From assembly GCA_023428805.1 (NCBI GenBank), contig JAEYWW010000065.1, forward strand, positions 1 to 5,451: a DNA stretch of 5,451 nucleotides, given 5' to 3'. This DNA comes from Armatimonadota bacterium. Its GTDB lineage: Bacteria > Armatimonadota > Fimbriimonadia > Fimbriimonadales > Fimbriimonadaceae. A model generated the notes under the pieces. It had not been told where the DNA came from, made no database searches, and saw nothing but the letters and a program-made list of their open reading frames with translations. This document shows positions 1 through 4,232 of this stretch, in pieces. Position 1 is the stretch's first letter; the number at the start of each line of letters is the position of its first letter. Position numbers and translations under genes: made by a program.

Positions 1-612
1 GTAGAGGAAAAAGTCTTCGTCGAATCTTTCGACGGGGCGCATCATCAGGCAGGCGCCCATCACCTGCTCCACCTCATGCACTTCGCCAGACTTGCCCATC
101 AACCTCTGAGTCTGCCAGTACGGAGAAAAGAGGCGGCTGTTGGGGAGGAGCTTTTCCAGCAGGGATTGCTCACAGATCACCGCCCAGAGCGTGAGCTTGC
201 TGGAGCATGAATTCTGCGTCGAACCATCCGGGTTCTGAAGCCTGCCGCCGCAGGCAATCCAGCGGTCGTCGTTCATGACTGCGCCAAGCCGGGAAATCGC
301 CCCTTCCGAGGGAAACGCATCGGAGTTGAGCAAGAGGGCGACATCACCCGACATCACTTCCAAGCCCTGGTTGTTTGCCGCCCCAAAGCCGCGATTGATC
401 TCGTTGCGGATCAATGTGACAGCCGGAAAATCTTGGGAGACCATCTCCGCCGAGCCATCGGATGAAGCATTGTCGATGACGACGACTTCGTGCACATCAG
501 TCAGGGCCGAAAGACAGCGCCGCAGAAGATCGCGGGTGTTGTAGCTGACGACAATGACGCTCACCCTCACGACAGGTTCCAGTGTGTCATAATCCATGCT
601 TCCATGTCCCAC
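1..612 (-). CDS. Family 2 glycosyltransferase, WbbL/rhamnosyltransferase-like (partial, C-terminus off window)
   Basis: Transfers a sugar from a nucleotide-sugar donor onto a growing polysaccharide or lipid-linked glycan at the cytoplasmic face of the membrane; the exact donor cannot be read from sequence. Counting from the GTG at 612, the GT-A fold signature is clear: first strand SVIVVSYNT (residues 18-26), VVVIDNASSDGS (43-54), NRGFGAANNQGL (73-84), and LLLNSDA (93-99) carrying the metal/nucleotide-binding Asp98 in the DXD position. The visible end, GACLMMRP followed by FDEDFFLY, matches the WbbL/RfbF-type rhamnosyltransferase subgroup, where an ED-D-C motif normally comes next, just outside the window. 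204 codons are visible; family members are usually about 280-330 residues. The GTG start is chosen because AAAGGAGGA lies 5 bases upstream of it; an in-frame ATG at 597 and GTGs at 570 and 564 lack a well-spaced Shine-Dalgarno. The gene is divergent from greA and overlaps its start. Family assignment is firm; donor specificity is inference. Confidence 0.93.
   Translation of the reverse strand, partial: MGHGSMDYDTLEPVVRVSVIVVSYNTRDLLRRCLSALTDVHEVVVIDNASSDGSAEMVSQDFPAVTLIRNEINRGFGAANNQGLEVMSGDVALLLNSDAFPSEGAISRLGAVMNDDRWIACGGRLQNPDGSTQNSCSSKLTLWAVICEQSLLEKLLPNSRLFSPYWQTQRLMGKSGEVHEVEQVMGACLMMRPVERFDEDFFLY
585..593 (+). promoter_or_regulatory. Putative extended -10 promoter of greA
   Basis: Positions 585-593 read TGTCATAAT, which fits the extended -10 pattern TGn followed by a hexamer matching TATAAT at 5 of 6 bases. 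No recognisable -35 box lies 16-18 bases upstream, which is tolerated in extended -10 promoters. Initiation would fall at about 598-604, so the greA ATG at 604 would have a leader of only 0-6 bases. The site is inside the 5' coding part of the divergent glycosyltransferase, so chance similarity remains possible. Confidence 0.4.
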
Positions 613-1077
613 GAGATCCTCCTTTCTCCCGAAGGGTTCGAGAAGGTGAAGAAGGAACTGGAGTTCCTGAAAGGCCCCGAACGCCAGCGCATTGCCGACA
701 ACATCCGCGAGGCGAAATCGCACGGCGATCTGCGCGAAAACGCCATGTATCATGAGGCGAAGCTCAACCAAACGCGACTCGAAGCGCGAATCGCAGAACT
801 TGAGCGCACGGTTCAGTTCGCAAAGGTCGTTGATGCATCGGATCGGGAAGAGGGCACGGCCCACCTCGGATCTCGGGTCAAGCTTGTCGATCTTCAATGG
901 AACGATGAATTTGAGGTCGAGCTTGTCGGCGAGTACGAAGCCGATCCTTCGCAGGATAGAATCTCAATCACATCTCCGCTCGGCGCGGCGATTGTGAACC
1001 ACAAGGAAGGCGATGAAATCGAAGTACAGGCTCCCGCAGGCATCCAGCGCTATCGTCTGGCTGGCGTCAGCGGCTAG
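604..1077 (+). CDS. greA: Transcription elongation factor GreA
   Basis: GreA binds the secondary channel of RNA polymerase and stimulates cleavage of the backtracked transcript 3' end, rescuing arrested complexes. The 157-residue product has the family's normal length and order. An N-terminal antiparallel coiled coil (about residues 10-75) has the conserved tip HGDLRENAMYH (40-50), whose Asp42 and Glu45 correspond to the acidic pair that coordinates the catalytic magnesium (D41/E44 in E. coli). A C-terminal FKBP-like domain (about 80-157) carries the characteristic ISITSPLGAAIVNHKEGDEIEV segment in two parts. The ATG at 604 is chosen because the family begins right there; no Shine-Dalgarno precedes it, and an extended -10 element lies 11 bases upstream, so the message may be leaderless. 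The start overlaps the divergent glycosyltransferase start by 9 bases, and the last 65 bases overlap the next gene. Identification is certain. Confidence 0.98.
   Translation: MSHEILLSPEGFEKVKKELEFLKGPERQRIADNIREAKSHGDLRENAMYHEAKLNQTRLEARIAELERTVQFAKVVDASDREEGTAHLGSRVKLVDLQWNDEFEVELVGEYEADPSQDRISITSPLGAAIVNHKEGDEIEVQAPAGIQRYRLAGVSG
617..625 (-). promoter_or_regulatory. Shine-Dalgarno deciding the glycosyltransferase start
   Basis: On the minus strand positions 625 to 617 read AAAGGAGGA. Five bases separate the AGGAGG core (623-618) from the GTG at 612-610, which is ideal spacing, whereas the ATG at 597 is 20 bases away. The site lies inside greA codons 5-8 on the other strand, so part of the match could be coincidental, but both quality and spacing favour a real site. 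Confidence 0.6.
1003..1010 (+). promoter_or_regulatory. Shine-Dalgarno of the lipoprotein gene, inside greA
   Basis: AAGGAAGG (1003-1010) sits immediately before the ATG at 1013; the AAGGA part has a 5-base spacer. It lies within greA codons, and supports initiation of the next gene 65 bases before the greA stop rather than at a later codon. Confidence 0.6.
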
Positions 1078-1678
1078 CTGCGCCCTGCTCTCGGGCTGCG
1101 GGCCGATGCTGAATGGTGAAGAGGCCGTTCCCTCCGAACAGGCGATGGAACTCCCTGAATCATCGTTTTCTGGAAACCTCTTTCTCATCGGCGGTCAGAC
1201 GCGAGTCCACGTCGGAGACCCGACGAGCTTGGCTCAGGAAGCTTTCCCTAAGCCCAAGCGAAGCTTCGCCATCACATCTGTCCCCGCCGGGTTCGATGAA
1301 AAATATCAGGTCTACGGCTGGGAGAATCCAACCCGATCTTTTGGCGTGCTCACCCAAAAGGGGCGAATCGCGCTCGCCCTCGACATCCGCGAACACGCGA
1401 CGGACGCACTCATCGCCGAAGAAGTTAAGAAGGCGATGACCGCCTATGGCCAGCCTTCCGCCACCTACTCTTCCGGCAAGGTTCAATACTGGTTTTGGGA
1501 TGACAGCCAGGTGCGCCTGATGCTCTGCGCAGCGCCCGATGACAAGGGGCGCATTGCCCTCTCACAGGCGCTGGGTTATGCCCCGCTGATGGACGAGTTT
1601 CGGATGTCTCCCTCCGCCGCGGCGGAAGACCGGGTCACGGCGGAAAGGCTTCTCAGCCAGCCCAAGCCCAAGTCGTGA
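1013..1678 (+). CDS. Predicted lipoprotein of unknown function, overlapping the 3' end of greA
   Basis: I do not recognise the family. The 221-residue product starts with a type II signal peptide: basic n-region (K2, K4, R6), hydrophobic stretch about residues 13-26, and a lipobox LSGC with the acylated cysteine at 29, so the mature protein of about 193 residues should be membrane-anchored outside the cytoplasm. After a flexible acidic linker (about 30-53), the domain has two segments of similar style: RVHVGDPTSLAQEAFPKP (64-81), and a helix ending in AYGQP (144-148) followed by KVQYWFWDD (156-164). These vaguely recall the helix-Gly-x-Pro plus aromatic strand pattern of BamE/SmpA-like folds; that is inference only. 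The ATG at 1013 is supported by AAGGAAGG upstream and by the complete signal peptide, so the 65-base overlap with greA is probably genuine and implies cotranscription and perhaps coupled translation. Transcription probably ends at the terminator at 1877-1908. Confidence 0.82.
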   Translation: MKSKYRLPQASSAIVWLASAASCALLSGCGPMLNGEEAVPSEQAMELPESSFSGNLFLIGGQTRVHVGDPTSLAQEAFPKPKRSFAITSVPAGFDEKYQVYGWENPTRSFGVLTQKGRIALALDIREHATDALIAEEVKKAMTAYGQPSATYSSGKVQYWFWDDSQVRLMLCAAPDDKGRIALSQALGYAPLMDEFRMSPSAAAEDRVTAERLLSQPKPKS

Positions 1679-1876
1679 AACACACAGGCGAGTTTGTGCG
1701 TGGAAGAACCAGGCGTCCTTGAACCGGGACGTACTTTTCTCAAACAGGAGGTGGTGCCCGAAACATGGACCAAGACCAAAATCGCAACCGCAGCCTGAGT
1801 GGTCGCCCGCTTTAGCGTCCGATCTCATCGGTCGGAGCAGTGATGAGCTTCCCCGATCAACTCAGGTGAATGGAAG
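1679..1876 (+). other. Untranslated, structure-rich spacer: 3' UTR, leader switch or small RNA
   Basis: No convincing gene lies in these 198 bases between the lipoprotein stop and the terminator. Several short hairpins can be drawn: CGTCC/GGACG (1714-1718 with 1727-1731), CTCATC/GATGAG (1824-1829 with 1842-1847), and GGTCGG/CCGATC (1830-1835 with 1853-1858, one G-U pair, extended by AGC/GCT at 1836-1838 and 1847-1849). An AGGAGG run at 1746-1751 precedes an ATG at 1765 that opens only a 16-codon frame, with 13 bases of spacing. I tried to match 6S RNA, SRP RNA, tmRNA, tRNA and the common riboswitch cores and recognised none. It may be a long 3' UTR, an RNA processed from it, or the leader of the gene pair that begins at 1936. 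Confidence 0.4.
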
Positions 1877-1908
1877 GAGCCTTGATTTCGATCAGGGCTC
1901 TTTTCTTT
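1877..1908 (+). terminator. Strong intrinsic terminator with TTCG tetraloop
   Basis: The left arm GAGCCTTGAT (1877-1886) pairs over all 10 positions (one G-U) with the right arm ATCAGGGCTC (1891-1900) around a TTCG loop, followed at once by TTTTCTTT (1901-1908). It would end the greA-lipoprotein transcript about 200 bases after the last stop codon. Because it also lies 27 bases before the ATG at 1936, it could instead act as a conditional terminator for the downstream pair. There is no A-tract on its left, so it should not work on the minus strand. Confidence 0.92.
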
Positions 1909-1935
1909 GAACGAGAGGTATTCTTCGCCAAAACC

Positions 1936-2325
1936 ATGCACCCGGATGTTGCCAGATTTGAGAACAACACGAAAGTCAGTGGTCGTGCTCTGCTTGTCTG
2001 CCTCTTGATTTTTGCTTGGTGCCTCACTTCTTTGCTCATCACATTCTCGGCTCACCAGCGACAGAGGAAATGGCTGCATTCCACGTCTTTGTCTCAACTG
2101 CAGCAGGAAGCCCCTGCCCGATTGAACATTGTCATTGATGGGCCAAAGAATGAACGTGGCTACTACGAAAGCGCACTGTATCAGAAGCAGAGTGAGCTTT
2201 ATCAAAGTCGAACATTTCCTGCGTTGGGTTGGTCGATGTTGATTGCCGTAGTTTCAGCACTCGCCCATGCCTCCAATCGTCGTAATTACAGCGAGGTATT
2301 ACAGGATCATCTGGCGAACACTTGA
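1936..2325 (+). CDS. Small unrecognised membrane protein, first gene of a coupled pair
   Basis: I do not recognise this 129-residue product. It has a hydrophobic segment at about residues 18-38, a polar middle part rich in Gln and Arg (40-93), a weaker second hydrophobic segment at about 95-112, and a short polar tail. This suggests two membrane passes with both ends on the same side. The ATG at 1936 is preferred over an in-frame ATG at 1870 because translation from 1870 would need readthrough of the terminator at 1877-1908 and encodes a non-family-like extension. No well-spaced Shine-Dalgarno is present (GAGAGG at 1913-1918 is 17 bases away), so the start is uncertain. The stop overlaps the TTG start of the next gene by 4 bases, which argues that the frame is translated. 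GC content (about 42-55 % in sampled lines) is below the neighbouring core genes. Confidence 0.6.
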   Translation: MHPDVARFENNTKVSGRALLVCLLIFAWCLTSLLITFSAHQRQRKWLHSTSLSQLQQEAPARLNIVIDGPKNERGYYESALYQKQSELYQSRTFPALGWSMLIAVVSALAHASNRRNYSEVLQDHLANT

Positions 2326-3137
2326 GAAACTTTCTCTTCTTCACATTCATCTTTGCCACCCTCGTTTTAACTGGCATACTAGGCCAGATTAAATGGAACG
2401 AAAACAATTCACCGAGGCAAATCCTGCCGCGTTTTCGGGAAGTTCTTGCCGTCAGATTGAATGTTGATACCAAGCTGACCTCCCGATATACATCACAGGA
2501 TATTGAGGTTGAATCGTTCTCCTATAAGAAGGGAGTCAGAGAACAGTATTCATTCCAGGCAATCGTCAAGCTTCCCCGAAAATCCCTTCGCTTCGACACT
2601 CTTCATCCGCCCCAGCAGATCAATCCCGTAGGGCATGTGCGGTACAGAATTGAAGGCGGCACTCTGACTGCGCGTCGCCCTCTCTTCAATACAAGACTCA
2701 CACTTCCCGAAATATCTATTGATAAATTCGAATTTGTAGCGGCGATCAATCACGATGACAACCTGAGATTTAGCAACTCAACATCATTCGGGAAAGTCTG
2801 GAACATTCTTGGAAGGGGGTCAGAAAATGACCTCTTTGATGCCTTCATGATATTCAATACTCAGGAAAACTTGACGTTTGGACGCAACGATCGATTCTTG
2901 CTGGAAATCCTTTGCATTGCTCGTATGAAAAGACTGTCTGGAGATATAGACAATGCCGCCGCAATACTTTCTCGCAATCAGTATGTGAATCCCGATAAGC
3001 AATGGGATCAATGCTTGGAAGAAGAGCTGGATGTTCTTATTCCGTTGATTGCAGAGCATGACCCGACTGACGACAGGCTGGCGCAGCTCAAGTTCCTCAA
3101 AAACGAAATCAGCAAACGCACTCGTAATGGCCCCTAG
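2322..3137 (+). CDS. Unrecognised membrane-anchored or exported protein, second gene of the pair
   Basis: I do not recognise this 271-residue product. An N-terminal hydrophobic helix (about residues 4-21, after MRN) is either a signal anchor or an uncleaved signal peptide; there is no lipobox. The middle (about 40-150) looks strand-rich with alternating polar and aliphatic residues, and the C-terminal part (about 165-265) looks helical and charged, as in small helical-repeat domains, though no TPR consensus is evident. The start is TTG at 2322, forming TTGA with the preceding stop; no clear Shine-Dalgarno is present, so reinitiation by ribosomes finishing the upstream gene is the likely mode. 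The two proteins therefore probably act together at the membrane (inference). GC content is about 38-48 % in sampled lines, lower than in the surrounding genes. The stop lies 6 bases from the convergent holA stop. Confidence 0.72.
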   Translation: MRNFLFFTFIFATLVLTGILGQIKWNENNSPRQILPRFREVLAVRLNVDTKLTSRYTSQDIEVESFSYKKGVREQYSFQAIVKLPRKSLRFDTLHPPQQINPVGHVRYRIEGGTLTARRPLFNTRLTLPEISIDKFEFVAAINHDDNLRFSNSTSFGKVWNILGRGSENDLFDAFMIFNTQENLTFGRNDRFLLEILCIARMKRLSGDIDNAAAILSRNQYVNPDKQWDQCLEEELDVLIPLIAEHDPTDDRLAQLKFLKNEISKRTRNGP

Positions 3138-3143
3138 GCTTCA

Positions 3144-4232
3144 TCAGCGGCAAAAGGAGCACATCTGCAACAGCATGGCCTCTAATGCCTCTCTGGGCGA
3201 TTGCGACGCCAGCGCGCCTTTGAACTTCGCATCCGTCTGAGCAAGCTCGTCCAGGCAGGCTTGAATCTTCGGCAGGCTCAATTTCCTCGCGGTCCTCAAG
3301 TGCCGCTCCACCGCCCAATCTTTTTCATTGGCGAAGTTAGGTTTGTTCATAAAGGACGCCGAGGCGCGGGGGGTCGGGCTTTTGGGTGAGCATCTCTCTT
3401 CGACGCAGACTCTTGCCTGCCAAAGCAAACGAAAATGCCTTGAGAACATGGGAAAAACGCGCGGAAACACCTCATCGGCAAGGCGGGGATGGCGGGCCGC
3501 CAAGAGATCAAGCTGCGTGATCGCCGCCTTCGCATCACCGGCCGTCACAGCCTCCGCCAGTTTGAAGACGTTGTAGTCAGTCTCGGGGATGACCACAGCT
3601 TCGATGTCCGCCTCCCGGACATCGACTTGCCCGCCGACGTAGAGGCAGACTTTGACGACTTCATCCAACGCCAATCCCAGACGTCCTCCCACCATTTCGC
3701 TCAACTTGGCGCAGGCAGGCTTGCTCGCCTTCTTCCCCTGCTCCTGGAAGGCGGCTTGGACGGCCTCCGCGGTTTTTGCGGGATCGGGGTCGAGCTTGAC
3801 GACTTTGCCGCCTGCAAGAGGAATCAAACGCTCCCATTCGGCGAGGCCGCCCGCGCGTTTGGACTGGGCGTCCGCACTTCCCCCATCCTCATCACCCACC
3901 AGGATCAGGCGGCCCGTTTCGGGCACGGATTGAAGCAGGGAGACCAGCGGGTGCGAGGCCGTGATTTTGGCGTCCGTCCAAAGGGCGGTGGGCTTGGCCC
4001 GCCCGGCGCTCCGCACAACAACACCACGAAAATCCCCCAGGAAAGGAATGGTCGAGACAGAGGCCACCCATTCCGAAGGATGCTTGGAGTCCCCGTGAAT
4101 CTCCTCCAAATCAAGATCCCCATCCGCGAGTCCAAGGTTGTCGAGGATCTGCCGCAACGCCTGGCGGCGGAGCGATTCATCGGAACTGACGAGCAGGACG
4201 ACGCGGGCGTCTCCAGTTTCGGCGAACTTCAC
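3144..4232 (-). CDS. holA: DNA polymerase III subunit delta
   Basis: Delta is the clamp-opening wrench of the clamp loader: with delta-prime and gamma/tau it opens the beta sliding clamp for loading onto primed DNA. The 362-residue product has normal family length. Residues 10-30 (VVLLVSSDE and following helix) correspond to the family's opening strand and loop, which lacks a Walker A motif as usual for delta. STIPFLGDFRGVVVR (60-74) is the family hallmark including the hydrophobic residues that contact the clamp. The lid region follows (about 150-215), then the collar domain with YNVFKLAEAVTAGDAKAAI (220-238) and the terminal TARKLSLPKIQACLDEL then D-KFKG (314-339). The GTG start at 4232 overlaps the upstream transglutaminase stop as GTGA; GGAG at 4242-4239 is 6 bases upstream. 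A Ser/Pro-rich insert with EERCSPKSPTPRASAS (278-293) is slightly unusual. Assignment is confident. Confidence 0.95.
   Translation of the reverse strand: MKFAETGDARVVLLVSSDESLRRQALRQILDNLGLADGDLDLEEIHGDSKHPSEWVASVSTIPFLGDFRGVVVRSAGRAKPTALWTDAKITASHPLVSLLQSVPETGRLILVGDEDGGSADAQSKRAGGLAEWERLIPLAGGKVVKLDPDPAKTAEAVQAAFQEQGKKASKPACAKLSEMVGGRLGLALDEVVKVCLYVGGQVDVREADIEAVVIPETDYNVFKLAEAVTAGDAKAAITQLDLLAARHPRLADEVFPRVFPMFSRHFRLLWQARVCVEERCSPKSPTPRASASFMNKPNFANEKDWAVERHLRTARKLSLPKIQACLDELAQTDAKFKGALASQSPREALEAMLLQMCSFCR

Noticed and set aside
490..603. N-terminal extension of GreA by 38 codons from an ATG at 490
   Set aside because: GreA homologues begin at the residue encoded at 604, and the extension lies antisense to conserved glycosyltransferase motifs.
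624..644. Imperfect hairpin (TTCTC with GAGAA, inner GAA/TTC) near the glycosyltransferase ribosome site
   Set aside because: It lies in conserved greA coding sequence, is short and bulged, and no T-run follows; it is likely chance.
1680..1880. Attempt to assign the spacer to 6S RNA, SRP RNA, tmRNA, a tRNA, or a c-di-GMP, cobalamin, SAM or guanidine riboswitch
   Set aside because: None of the conserved core sequences of these families could be found by eye, so no family name is claimed.
1870..1935. Upstream in-frame ATG at 1870 extending the small membrane protein by 22 residues
   Set aside because: The extension reads straight through the 10-base-pair terminator and T-run; a promoter or readthrough would be needed upstream. 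The ATG at 1936 gives a compact membrane protein with the usual polar start.
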